A DNA stretch of 64,000 nt, taken from the NCBI GenBank assembly GCA_907163375.1, contig CAJQUW010005337.1, forward strand, positions 27,366 to 91,365, in the 5' to 3' direction. Below the pieces are notes generated by a model. It was not told where the DNA came from. It was given only the letters and a program-made list of their open reading frames with translations, and made no database searches. The first letter of the stretch is position 1. Each line of letters opens with the position of its first letter. Shown piece by piece: positions 35,411-46,501 of the stretch. The DNA comes from Prostheceraeus crozeri (Eukaryota > Platyhelminthes > Polycladida > Euryleptidae). Both the position numbers and the translations under genes were made by a program.

Positions 35411-35824
35411 TTAGTGGCTGCTGTTCCAACGCCAGGCACTAGGCGTTTCTTGCTTTTGATGGACTGCAGCCCCACCACCATTCACAGGACCCGGCACCTC
35501 TTGTAGCACTGAAAATGCCGAATTCGGCAGGTCAAATTCAATTTCTTTAAACAAAGACAGTTCTGTTGACACCATCTGCACTTCCGCATCCATAGGGGGA
35601 GAAGGAGGAGGACTCGAAGGGAGAAATAAACACATCTCCTGAGACGGTGGCAGTTTAGTGTACATTATTTGGGTAGTGGCAAGTTGAAGCGAGGCAAACT
35701 TGTCCGCTTTCTCACTATGTGACCCAATGTACATGTCATGAACCAAGATAAGGCATGCGTGACGACCACACCCCAAGTCGTCAACATTTAACGGGTTGCG
35801 ATGAGAATCAAAAATGAGCATCAT
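35411..35824 (-). CDS. unrecognised 137-residue open frame
   Basis: The frame is proline-rich in the middle (PSSPPPSPPMDAEVQ) and otherwise without known motifs. It lies between the recombinase and the right inverted repeat. It could be a decayed gene of the element or a chance frame. Confidence 0.25.
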   Translation of the reverse strand: MMLIFDSHRNPLNVDDLGCGRHACLILVHDMYIGSHSEKADKFASLQLATTQIMYTKLPPSQEMCLFLPSSPPPSPPMDAEVQMVSTELSLFKEIEFDLPNSAFSVLQEVPGPVNGGGAAVHQKQETPSAWRWNSSH

Positions 35825-36296
35825 CCGCCATCTTCACAAAACAGCCGGCCCCGCGTATTCAAAAACAAGGAAAAGAAATTCACCATTCCCGTTTTTATCA
35901 TGCCAAAACTTTGGTGCGTCAGCGGGTAGCTGAAATGACTGCTCGGCCAAAGCTTCCACAGTAAAAATCTCCTGGAGAGCAGTTTTGGTAATTAATAAAG
36001 AACGCGAATTATTAAAGATCGCGTCGGTTGGCTAGTTGTAAAGTCCGGTGTCTGAACCGCAAATTGTTCTCCATTGAGAGAAATATAACGATACCAGAAG
36101 TTTCCAACTTGTTTAATCGGTGAAATAGTCAGACCTTTAGCGGACACGGATTTCGTTACAGAATACATTACAGTTTGTAAGTTAGTTATACAGACAGACA
36201 GACGAGCGAGGGAGAGATTGAAACAGGGCGAAAAATGTCGCTTATGATATATGCTTCAAAACGGGAGAAGCGCATCACGAAACGGTGTTGGACAAA

Positions 36297-36441
36297 ACCC
36301 ATCCTCCAATGAGAATCGTGCACGATTGTCGGACACATGACATTTTTCTAAGTTATTTTGCCACACAAAGTGAAAATTTTTAAACTGTGGCAAACACTTG
36401 GAAAACATTTTTCAGAACATATAACCCCCTTCCACTCGGAT
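36297..36441 (-). repeat. right terminal inverted repeat
   Basis: Read on the minus strand it begins TCCGAGTGGAAGGGGGTTAT and continues with GAAAAATGTTTTCCAAGTG, TTGTGTGGCAAAATAACTT and CACGATTCTCATTGGA. It aligns with 27295-27545 apart from the extra ~85 bp there. No exact target duplication is visible outside the two ends. Confidence 0.8.
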
Positions 36442-36442
36442 A

Positions 36443-36490
36443 CGACCAAGGTTAATTAGACCTGTGCTCTACCAGCTGAGCTACGAGCCA
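36443..36490 (-). tRNA. tRNA-like 5' half abutting the right end of the relic
   Basis: The minus strand reads TGGCTCG, TA, then GCTC-AGCTGGTA-GAGC as a complete D arm with a perfect A box. CAGGT-CTAATTA-ACCTT follows as an anticodon arm with U33, and then GGTCG. The anticodon would be AAT (Ile), though position 37 is T instead of a purine. The sequence then passes straight into the terminal repeat of the relic, and no T arm follows. A matching T-loop and acceptor strand is found at 27259-27283 beyond the other end of the relic. A tRNA-derived SINE head is the alternative reading. Confidence 0.5.
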
Positions 36491-37450
36491 CTTATGCGAG
36501 TGTCAATTGGCAGGATCAAACCCTCATCACCACACATCAGTTGTCATAGCAGTTATAATCAATGAATAAATAACTCGTCACACTTGTGACCGGCACGGAA
36601 GACAACATGGCACAGGTTAACCGGGCTGAAAGTGCTTAATATGGAACGAAGAGCATCTATGTCCCTAATCCGCTGAAGTCATAGAGATTGTAGACTTCCA
36701 GTTCGTATGGCCATAGAAAAGAAACATGTCCTCAGACTTGAACAATTTTAGCACAAAAAAGCTTTGGCAGCCACAGACGGTACATAAGTAGCGTCAAGAA
36801 GTCTCCCTACAAGCGCTTGTTAATACGGCTCGGAATGACCCAACCTAGCTTAAAATATTAACATTACATGTAGAATGAATGAGCAAGTTGAAGGACAGCA
36901 CAGTAGGCCATTCCAAGCCGTTCTGAGCATCCATTATACTTTTTGCAGTGTGAAATGATACAGAGCAATGACCTTTTGTGCATTTACCGGAATTTCGAAA
37001 AGGGCTAATTCAGACCTTTGAGAACACTAGCGCTTTTAACCTATAAATGGTTCCAGTCCAATGAATTTTTGAACTGGTGGAAATCACGCGAAAATTAAAA
37101 GTCCCGAGTTGGTATTGGAATAGTCTCCTCAAATTGCGACCGGGTAGCGAATTGTTCGGCCCCGAATGAAAATGGTTTGGACGGATATAAGAAAAAGCAT
37201 TAAGATTTGAAGAATGTGGAGTCAGTCGTCAGCTGACAGACTCTGGGTCGGCAAGGATAGTTCAGAAATCTTTGAGTGCTAGAAGAGGTTCTGCTTTACT
37301 AACCATCAGCCAATGCTGACCGGCCGAGTGGAGGTGTCCATTAAACAGAGGAAACATCGTTGATGTGGGTTAATAGTCCAGGCAATATATATTTTAACAC
37401 GCCACAAATTGCAGTAGTTTCAAGAGTCAGTTTATCTTGTAGAGAAAAAA
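36491..37450. other. no recognisable feature
   Basis: Single-copy-looking AT-rich DNA without convincing frames or repeats. Confidence 0.5.
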
Positions 37451-38963
37451 TCACTTATCAACATATCAATAATCTAGGAAAATCTAGTTAGTGGAACACC
37501 TTGAACTTTCCACTTGAAGTCACAAGTATTTTCGAAATATAAATACACGCTTACTCCAATGAAATCGCAGGTATTAATTTGTCTCACTAACTGTATTTAC
37601 TTTCCTCATGGCTCTCACCAATATCAGCCATGTTTTCTGAATTATGTCGTTTCCACTAGCTCAACAATACTTGTAGCTATCTGCAGATGCAAACAGATGC
37701 AGACTTCTACAAATTGGTATAGTAACTTTATAGCGACTTTCACCATGAATAAACGATTACTTTCTGCAACTACCGTCTTGTGAAAACGCATAGCTGTTCA
37801 AGCGGCTAGGTCGAAAACGCGCTTATTATTATGCATATATTTATTTGTTTACGGCGCGCAAAACCCGAAGGTATCAAGCCGCCGGTGCTTATTTACCCTT
37901 TTCTTGTAGATAGCTTTCCTAGGTACTTGTATGGATGCAAATTGATGAAGATCTGTATAAGTTAGGACACAAATTTTCATTTTTTCCATCAATATGCGAA
38001 GCATTTTTGCAAATACTCTCTGAACATGCATAGAAATTCAAGCATATCTATCAAAAACACGTTCCGCACACTTATCATCTAATACACAGTCTGAAGTACC
38101 TGTAGATGTAAATTGATGAAAAGTTGCCTATGGTAAGAGAAAAATAATCCTGTTAGTCTCCTTCACCTTTCTGTTGCAGAAGCCGTAATTTGATTCAAAG
38201 ACGACCATTCTGTGCTATTGTATGCGTTTTCGTATTGAAGTAATTTTATGAGGGATGTTTTGCTGATAGAATCACACTCAGATTTTCCCCTTGGCATAGG
38301 CAAATTTGCATCAATTTACATCTACAGGTACTTCAGAATGTATATTAGATGATTAGTGTGCGGAACGTGTTTTTGATGGAGATGTTTGAATTTCTATGCA
38401 TATTCACATGAGAGTATTCGCAAAAATGCTTCGCATATTGATGGAAAAAATGAAAATTTGTGTCCTAACTTATACAAATCTTCATCAATTTGCACCCATA
38501 CAAGTACCTAGGAAAGTTATCTACAAGACAAGGGTGCATAATCGCATTTTCGACCTAGCGGCTTGAACAGCTATGCGTTTTCACAAGACGGCAGTTGCAG
38601 AAAGTAATCGTTTATTCATGGTAAAACTCACAGATTTGTGGCTAAACTTGTAGAAATCTGCATCCGTTTGCGTCTGCAGATAGCTACAAGTATTGTTGAG
38701 CTAAATACTCATAAAGGAAATAATTCAAAAAACATGGCTGATATTGGTGAGAGCCATGAGGAAAGCAAATAGCCTACAGTTAGTGAGACAAAGCTACAGC
38801 GCTTCATTTTGATTGGCTGTTGCAGATGTCGCAGATTAATATCTGCGATTTCATTGGAGTAAACGTGTATTTATATTTCGAAAAGACTCGTGACTTCAAG
38901 TGGAAAGTTCAAGGTGTTCCACTAACTAGACTTTCTTAGATTTTTATTATGTTGATTAGTGTA
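37451..38963. mobile_element. 1.5-kb foldback (long inverted repeat) element
   Basis: The two halves are inverted copies. Outer blocks GTGGAACACCTTGAACTTTC (37491) and its complement (38899-38925) match, as do the blocks with ATAGCTGTTCAAGC, TAGCTATCTGCAGA, CTAGGTACTTGTATGG and CACGTTCCGCACAC. Arms are about 650-690 bp around a spacer near 38150-38280, and they differ by scattered substitutions and small indels. There is no coding frame. This is the layout of Foldback-type or long-TIR MITE elements. Confidence 0.9.
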
Positions 38964-39986
38964 TGCAATAGCAGAAGGCGGGAGGAACATGATTCAAAAG
39001 TAGAAATAAGAAAAATATTATTCCGAGCGAATAACTACCGATGTTTTTATAAATATAAAATTTTCAGATGTACAAATATGACGACGTTTCGCGTCCAGAC
39101 GCTCAGTCGTGGCCCGTACAGAAATAAGTCCGTATGAATCATACATAGTATGAAAAGGTATGAAAAATAGTATGAATAAAACTCATGCGGATGTATTTGC
39201 ATACTATGAAACATAGTATACATAAGCATGAATAACGCATTTTTATGCATTATCATAGTATGAGACATAGTATGTAATGGTATGAGCTTCGCTTGCGCAT
39301 GTATTAACATGCTGTGAAACATTGCCATAATTATTTATTTAAATTCATATCGTATATAAATAATCTACGTCATTGTACAGGAGCAATATATGGTGGATCG
39401 TGGCAATTTTTTCTGCTATGATGTATGATACGTAACCCGATTTTTTTACCCATATTCAATGATGCTGGTGATTATCAGTCATCTATAGAGAATTAATGGG
39501 TGATATCAGACATAACTTTCGTTGAGTATACGCATTTCATTATGTTGTTGTTCAACTTCTCCATGAACGACGTACCCATTTTTATCTCAGGTCATCGCAA
39601 ACAATTATTCTTCATTTGATTATCTTTATTTAGTTTGATATAACTATTATGCTAACATATAATGACACTACTTGCAGATGACGAATCATTTCAATATTTC
39701 AGATTCTCGTGATAATGAAATTCTTTACTTGGAATTCTATACTTAAAGTTTTCTAATTTCAAGATAATAGGTTTTTTACTGTGCTAAAGTGTAGGATACA
39801 CATGTAGAAACTCTAGGAAATAACACATAGTAATTCTTACATACATGAACATTATAACAGATGAATTGATCTCCGTAAGGCTCTAATTTTATATCAGGTT
39901 CACTCATTTGTTGTTAACCAAGGAATAGAAAATCTGGAAATTTTCCGATTGCATGGTAACGCTAGTGGATATTACCGGCAAGACTA

Positions 39987-40983
39987 CACTGTAAATCGCT
40001 GGATACGAAAATTGCATACAAACACACACCAAGTTTACATACAATTTGAAACCAACATTTGATACGAGATTCTGGTATATATAAAGAAATCTGGTATGTT
40101 TTTCATACGAATGGCCATTTACTTTCGTATGTGATTGGTATGTTATGAACGATACGAAGTATGCTAACTGTGATTGGCTGTTTTACGTTGAAATACGAAT
40201 TCTTGGTATGTTTTATATACGAGACCCGATGCAAATTGGTATGTGTTTCGTATGTCTTTCGTATGAATAGCTTTATGTCATATGGCAAAAAATATGTTAT
40301 ACTACATACTACTTACAAATAACTTTTTTCCAGTAATACCAGCCGTGAATATTTCTTTGTGAAAGTGTGGTATTTAACTAGATTAGATTTATTGTGGAAT
40401 TAAAGCCGCATGTCATCTTTGCAACTTGTCTTATAGCATTCACAAGACTCATAATTAGCTCATTTCCTTGAACTAAATTGATAAACATCATTTCAATATA
40501 ACTATAACTTCAGCAACCATGTTGACTTATATATCTCAAACATAACTATTTTTGCATTCAATGAATTATAATGTGTTTTTACTTCGGATTGATAATATGC
40601 CTTATTTCAAAATTACATGATACATAATTGTTGATGGTTGAATACTTATTGATTATTCATGAAATGCCTTAGACTTACATGTATTAAAATCGAATTCAGC
40701 ATTTAAGGCATCACTCTTGAATGTCATTATCTAACTACTTACAGAACAGTAGTAACATTAATGTGATCTTTATTGACAAAAGTCCTTAAATCAACATACT
40801 TTGGACATGATTGATGCTTTCTTTTAACAGTGTGCTGGTATGGCTTTAGTATGTAAAGCATACCACACTTGAAATAACATGCGAAAAGCATACAAATATA
40901 TACCAAGATCATACAGAAATATACCAAAAAAATACTTTGGTATGCATCCTTCGTATGTGATTGGTATTGAGCGATTTACAGTG
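39987..40983. mobile_element. mariner-type MITE, ~1 kb, TA target
   Basis: The ends are CACTGTAAATCGCT (left) and AGCGATTTACAGTG (right), each bordered by TA. The inverted similarity continues with ATACGAA and GTATG-rich words. The interior contains many CGTATG/GGTATG motifs and no transposase. Confidence 0.75.
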
Positions 40984-42100
40984 TACATGATAATACTGAG
41001 CGATGAAACTGGCAAACGATTTTCAGCACCGCATGTTTACCCAGCACGCAGCATAGCTGCGTTGGTCATAGCTGATGTGGTCCCTACATGACATGTGGAG
41101 AATGTCAGACCAATACAGCAATAGCGTAGCATAAAATCATCCTAATTTCATTGTCAGTAAATAACTGTCAGTAAGAGTGTTTGGATTTGGATATTCCATT
41201 GTCTTGTGAGAAGATCTCATTATGACCCCACTAAATATTTCAAATCCTTTTGAGATCAGTAATTCAAAAGAAGTTTTACGATTTCATTCAACATGTGATG
41301 CACAATTACTTTCGTCATTCTGTGCAAAATTATTAAAAGTATGTTTATCAATTCACACTTGTAGTCCTTGTATTTCCAGTGCTGTCATGTTTCATTTACA
41401 CAGTTCAATACAGTACTGGTCGAAAATAAAAAGTAACACGATTTGCAACCGAAATTGAAATGCTTGTAACGTAATTGATGCAATACGCAATCAAATTACA
41501 ATTGCATCTATTTTCTGATACAGAGTAATATTTCCTGGTGGACTGACACTACGATTTGGTGTGCTCAAAACATCGTAAATATACCTACACTGTATGTATA
41601 CATGCAGTAAGTATAGTTAACGAACAAAAAGAAAGTTAAATCTAGTTACTATATCATGGAGCTAGTAAGTTACATTATTTACTCTTTCCCAACTTAATTA
41701 TCACTGTGATTCCGCATATTAATTTGCAGTGTTGACATAAAAATATTTTATTTGCTCTGGTATTGATTTACAGAAGTCAAGTAATTCACTTACAATGAAA
41801 TAATTACATCAAATAATTCATTATATTATGCCATCGACTTGCTTCACCTTCTTTTATCTTCTGCTTAAGGGTTTATGATACCGTCCTCTTAACTCGAACT
41901 TTGATTTTAAAAATCATGCAAAAATGTTTATCTTAGATCAATTGGGTGCGTCGCTCTTGTGTTATAACATATGAATGCCATAAATGTGATTTTTACGTAT
42001 GAGAAAGTGTAGTTCTTATGATCTTAAAATGACTTCAATAGCTGTCTCCCTCATGATAAGTTCTGTACCTTAATCAGTTGACTTGCTACATTTTGCATGA
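40984..42100. other. no recognisable feature
   Basis: AT-rich DNA with short frames only (for example 41222-41458), none with recognised motifs. Confidence 0.5.
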
Positions 42101-42125
42101 AGTTACCAGAGACTAGTGATGCAAA

Positions 42126-42212
42126 TGGAAAATTTTCCCGAAAATTTTCCAGAAAATTTTCCGGAAAATTTTCCACTTTTTTCAAAATTTTCCGGAAAAT
42201 TTTCCAGTGGAA
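42126..42212. repeat. array of GGAAAATTTTCC palindromes
   Basis: The 10- to 12-bp self-complementary word GGAAAATTTTCC recurs about six times in 85 bp, with short variants and a T-rich spacer. It could fold into several alternative hairpins. Confidence 0.85.
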
Positions 42213-42505
42213 AATTTTGAAATTTATTTTTTTGGTGATTGACATTTTTTCCTTTGTTTTGGAGACCTGTTGTAGTCGCTTGAAAAGACTATGCAATATG
42301 CAAAGACCGAAAACTTCTCTATCATTCCTGTATGTTACCTTTTGGAACCAACTGCACCCTTTCCATGTCTATTTCGGATCATCCCAAATGAATTTCAGAT
42401 ATTAGATGGATTTCAGATTTCTCTAACTGAATTTCAGATATCTATCAGAAACCCAACTTTGAAAGGATCTTAAATTCAACTGGAGAATCTCCAATTCATC
42501 TGGAA

Positions 42506-42652
42506 ATGTCTGAAATCGATTTGGAACTATCTGAACCATCTGAGCTAGAAATGGAAGATGTGCATGCAGTTTGTCCTCAACGAAGATCGGACAATATGCC
42601 AGAACTTAGAAACTGTCATAAAAACCTTGCGAGTGAACCAGCAGGAGAAGCG
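42506..42652 (+). CDS. possible exon of a coiled-coil/BEN gene
   Basis: The open frame starts MSEIDLELSEPSELEMEDVH and ends at a good donor (GCG|GTAAGA). It is acidic and unlike the surrounding AT-rich DNA. The phase at its donor does not match the next candidate exon at 46065, so another exon or an error would be needed between them. Confidence 0.35.
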
Positions 42653-44635
42653 GTAAGAACATCCTTATTTCTGGTTTCTCATAATTTAGCTAATTTTCTC
42701 ATTTTGGTAAAGTAGCACATTCTGGGGATCTAGAAACCAAGTCAATTTGTATCGCTTAAACTGTTCACTACACAAAGTGTACATGTACAATTATACACGC
42801 GAGTATGTCTTCATTCTTTCCGTGTACTACTGTAGGCCTATTTGCCTAATAAGAAACATCATTATTATATTTATGTCATAGCCTCCGCATGTGTTTGATT
42901 TCATAGATATTTGATTGTGTATGAGAAATGCTCAATCTTTTATTATTGTTCAAACTATAGCTCGATTTCAGCCTCATATCATTTTCACCAGAAATCCTAG
43001 ATTTGTAGGCAAAATTGACCCCACTGATTTACATAGTGAAATTAAAATATTGATATATTTTACAGATGTGGGATTATACTATAGTATATCGCCATACCAT
43101 ATATTCAAACGTTACAGGTTTCACAACTAACACAATCAGGTATGTATCTTGAATACAATGTTGAGACGCCGTTTCCTTGATAAGATACTTTAATGGAATA
43201 GGTTTTCTGATCAGCAAATTTCAGACTATGTTAAATGGAACCAAACTGCATTTTGTAGTTTTCTATTTTTGGGATTGTCGTGATTGACAATTTAATATCT
43301 TATCATGTGTTCTCAAGATGCGTCCATTTGCTTAGTTGAAAATATGATGTTTGATAGTTCCGTTTGCTTGTTTGTTTTTAGCCAATAGATATGTACAGGA
43401 ACTGCAAATAGTTGCACTTAATTATAAAGATTACAAAGTGCCAGTTCGCCGTGACATATCGCATAGAATATTGTCTTCAGACTTGGACTCAATTATTCAG
43501 ATATTCAGAATTTAACTTATTTAGTTAAAATGAGAAACGTGTTTGGATTAAAATATAACTGAGGATTGTTAAATGATTCAGTATTGAACTTAATATACCA
43601 ACAATTTTGGTTCAACAATAATCAGGGGTCTCACTCGGAAAAAGAGCATAAAAGAGCATAAAATAGCAAAAAAGTAACGAATGGCAAAAAATGGCAAAAA
43701 ATCTGGGATTTTTACTAGCGCAAGTAGTAATTTTTTTTGTTACTTATGTTTCTTTGTTATTAAATGTCTTAATAATCTGAAATGGCAATCAAAACTTCAG
43801 CACGTAATTTTGCTGTATGCTTTCATTTCAGTCACTGATTAATTCTATATATTGTTTATTCTTCTGTCATCAAGAATAGGGAGAAGTGGGGCACGTTCAC
43901 CCAAAATTCATAAAAAAAGTTCTTGACTTCTACTTATTAGAATGTTGTATTTCAAGTATCATAACATCTAGAGAACTTGTATTTATATATAAAATACGTA
44001 TAGTTCGACCAAGCCAAAAACATTTTCTAGTCCACGAATTCAAACATTGTAAAAGCATTTCATTGGCCGAATATGGAAGGTTGGCCCACTGTAAGTGATG
44101 TTACGGAAACTATTACTTTCATGGAAGAAATAAAAACTGAAAATAATCAACAAATTAACCGTATTACATCGTAAACTGCAGAGATGTAGCGGAGATTTGA
44201 TACATATAGCAGAAATTAAAACTAAATTAGGACCTTAAACACGTTTTATCCTCTAATGTTTTGTTCCTTCTAAAAATGCATGATCTAATGTACCCCATGG
44301 GTGAAAGTGCCCCACCCCTTCGTGGGTGAACCTGTCGCACGTCACTTTTCATAATCAAATGTCATTTTCATCGAACAAAAAATCAAACCGGTTGCAACGA
44401 GCAATTGTTTGTTTTAAGGACATGCAGCAGTGCTGGAATGCCAAGAATTAGAAAATTTCGTTTCAGTTTGCAATGAGTACCACCAAAACAGAATTTTTTT
44501 CAAAAAATTTCAAGAAAAGCAAAAAAGTTTTTGTCTGTTAATCAGTCTCGAATGATATACATCTAAGAATTACATAATAGTCAATTATGCAAGACAATTA
44601 TTCTAATAAGCGTATAATATACTTCGAAGCTACAT

Positions 44636-45390
44636 CGGAGATGTAACCGGTCGCCGGTCCGGTCTGATGTGTGGAAGAATCCATCATATCAATCATTTTG
44701 ATCAAGCAACATTGTATAAAAAAAATATAATATCAAAGTAGAAAGGTAAGCCGAATGGTCTATAAATAATGTAACTAATATAACTGCCTAAGCTTTCGCC
44801 AACCGATCTTCTTAAAGGATATCAAATAAGTATTTGTTATCTTGGTTGTTGTAACATCCATATCTGACGGTGCTAGAGTCATTCTAGGGAGACGATCGGG
44901 AGTTGCTGCGCGTCTCTTGGTTCAGTTTGTAAAACTATTTGTGTGCCATTGTCTTAACCATCGCCTCGAGTTAGCTGTCGGAGACTCAGTTGATGACGCG
45001 ATTGCAGTGAATCACTCCAAATCCTTCATGGATTGTTTGTATAGTTTATACAGTCACTCATATCGAAATAAGCGCGATCTACATCTTGCTAGCATTGATC
45101 TTAATTCTCAACTATGAAAATACACTGTATATCTAATAATTATGGTATTTGAAAACCCCTAAAAACGTTTATACGCATGTATATGGCCTATGCTTAGTCT
45201 ATAGGCCTACAGCCTAGGCTCGCACATTAGAACTTGGCCTTTAGGCTATAGCTCCTGCTCCTGTATGCCTCCATACTTAAGTAGCACACCTCACGATAGA
45301 CTTATTCGCTAAGTTATAGGTAACATGTTTAGCTCTATAGGCCTATTCATCGAAAGATCCGGTCGCCGGTCCGGACCGGTTACATCTCTG
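44636..45390. mobile_element. inner hAT-derived element with AGATGTAACCGG ends
   Basis: The left end reads CGGAGATGTAACCGGTCGCC and the right end read backwards gives CAGAGATGTAACCGGTCCGG. It encloses the transposase fragment at 44842-45117 and is about 755 bp long, much shorter than an autonomous hAT. Confidence 0.65.
44842..45117 (+). pseudogene. hAT-family transposase fragment
   Basis: The frame contains ISDGARVILGRRSGVAARLL and CHCLNHRLELAVGDSVDDAI followed by FMDCLYSLYSHSYRNK. This is the region of hAT/ZBED-like transposases with the S-D-G-A-x-V-x-x-G-R-R-x-G-V motif and the H-C-x-x-H-R-L box. The N-terminal BED finger, first catalytic aspartate and C-terminal dimerisation region are absent. 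It lies inside the inverted repeats of the inner element. Confidence 0.75.
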
Positions 45391-46064
45391 AATACATATT
45401 CTCATAAACCCGTATGACCGAGTGTGCCTCATGGGTGAAACTGCCCCACTTCCCCCTGTATACATTGAACAATTTGAACAATTCATGTCTTTTTTACTTT
45501 CACTTGTGTTTTTCCATACTTTTGTAGAACGTGTTTTAAACGATGGTGTTATTTTTGTTATGTATTCAATTTAAATAAACAAGTTGAAGAGGGAAAAAAC
45601 AATTCATGTCTTGCATTTGACTTCCGTAGCTAGGTCAAGACTAAGAGGTTACTGAGAAAATAACTTGCAATTAAGGAATGTGATATTGTTTAACCTAAGA
45701 CAAATGTTTTCAGTGGACGATAGGAAATTCGTATCGGTAATGCTACATATATGGTGAAAAAAGTATCATATAAGGACTATATCCTGAAAAGAAAAGGGTC
45801 GATTGTATCGTGGTGAATGGGCATCGCTCAATACATTTAGTTTTCTCCTTTATAGAAGAAAAATGAGGGGCAAAAAAATTTTTGCTACCCTAGCAAAAAA
45901 AGTGGCAAAAAATCTAAAATTTTAGAGCGAGACCCCTGAATAATATTATTGTTTCGAGTTTGTTTTGTTATGAAGCGCCTTCTGTTTTCCGCTTGTTGAA
46001 GACGTGCTTGTTGAATTTCGACTAGCAACCTTATGATAAATTCACGTTTTTTCTTTTTTCACAG

Positions 46065-46201
46065 GTGAATGCTTGGATTGTATCAATACAAAGTTGCAGT
46101 TGGATGAATTAAGGCAAGAAATAGAATCGTTGCGTGTCGAGAGAGATGTGATGAAGGACAAAATGGAGAAGTATAAAAAAAAAAATATCATGACATATGT
46201 C
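46065..46201 (+). CDS. coiled-coil exon of a possible host or transposon gene
   Basis: The acceptor TTCTTTTTTCACAG precedes it and the donor GTAAGT follows. The frame reads LQLDELRQEIESLRVERDVM then KDKMEKYKK, a heptad-type coiled coil. It needs an incoming phase-1 junction. An A-run near the end is a place where the frame could have slipped. Confidence 0.45.
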
Positions 46202-46501
46202 GTAAGTACAAGTCGAATCAAATAATTCCTTTGTATTAAGACATTACAGGCACCTAAATTCAGATAAATAAGTACGTTCTACTAGTTAGAAATATCCGGA
46301 CATACATTTCATGAACTAGAATTAGCTCTTCATAGTAGCTATTACTATTTAACTTCAGTCTACTTGATTAATCTTTTGTCAATGATAAAGTAAGTTGCTG
46401 TACTCTCATTCCTCATAGAAAAGTTCTTACTATCTGGCTGTATGAAATATCATTGATATTTACCTGATCAGATACCTGATTAGATATTTACTCCTTTATA
46501 G

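Larger units (their letters stand above)
27295..36441. mobile_element. Maverick/adintovirus-like relic with terminal inverted repeats and a tyrosine recombinase
   Basis: The ends at about 27295-27545 and 36297-36441 are inverted copies of each other, each beginning TCCGAGT. Between them lie, in order: a broken protein-primed DNA polymerase N-terminal region (+), dUTPase (+), a short Maverick-type structural protein (+), a small hydrophobic-tail protein (-), a second polymerase-N-like segment (-), a deoxynucleoside kinase (+) and a Crypton-type tyrosine recombinase (-). Typical Mavericks are 15-20 kb with a retroviral-like integrase, capsid genes and a packaging ATPase; none of those is seen. 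At 9.1 kb this copy has lost large parts, including the polymerase palm. The recombinase could be the element's own integrase, as in some Polinton-like viruses, or a nested Crypton. Confidence 0.7.
43877..45459. mobile_element. middle element with GGGAAGTGGGGCA ends
   Basis: The left end is TAGGGAGAAGTGGGGCACG followed by TTCACCC. The right end read backwards is ACAGGGGGAAGTGGGGCAG followed by TTTCACCC. A third internal copy of the CCCCA motif lies near 44300-44340. No transposase of its own is recognised. Confidence 0.65.
43623..45938. mobile_element. outer hAT-like element of a three-fold nest
   Basis: Ends are CAGGGGTCTCACTC at the left and GAGCGAGACCCCTG at the right. AATAAT flanks both sides. 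Subterminal AAAAAATGGCAAAAAA-type repeats occur at both ends. The two inner inverted-repeat pairs (43877-45459 and 44636-45390) lie inside. Confidence 0.7.

Noticed and set aside
27295..36441. Exact target-site duplication or att core around the relic
   Set aside because: Flanking bases at the two ends show no convincing identical direct repeat; only the inverted TCCGAGT ends match.
36443..36490. Intact tRNA-Ile gene
   Set aside because: It lacks the T arm and 3' acceptor strand in place and has T at position 37.
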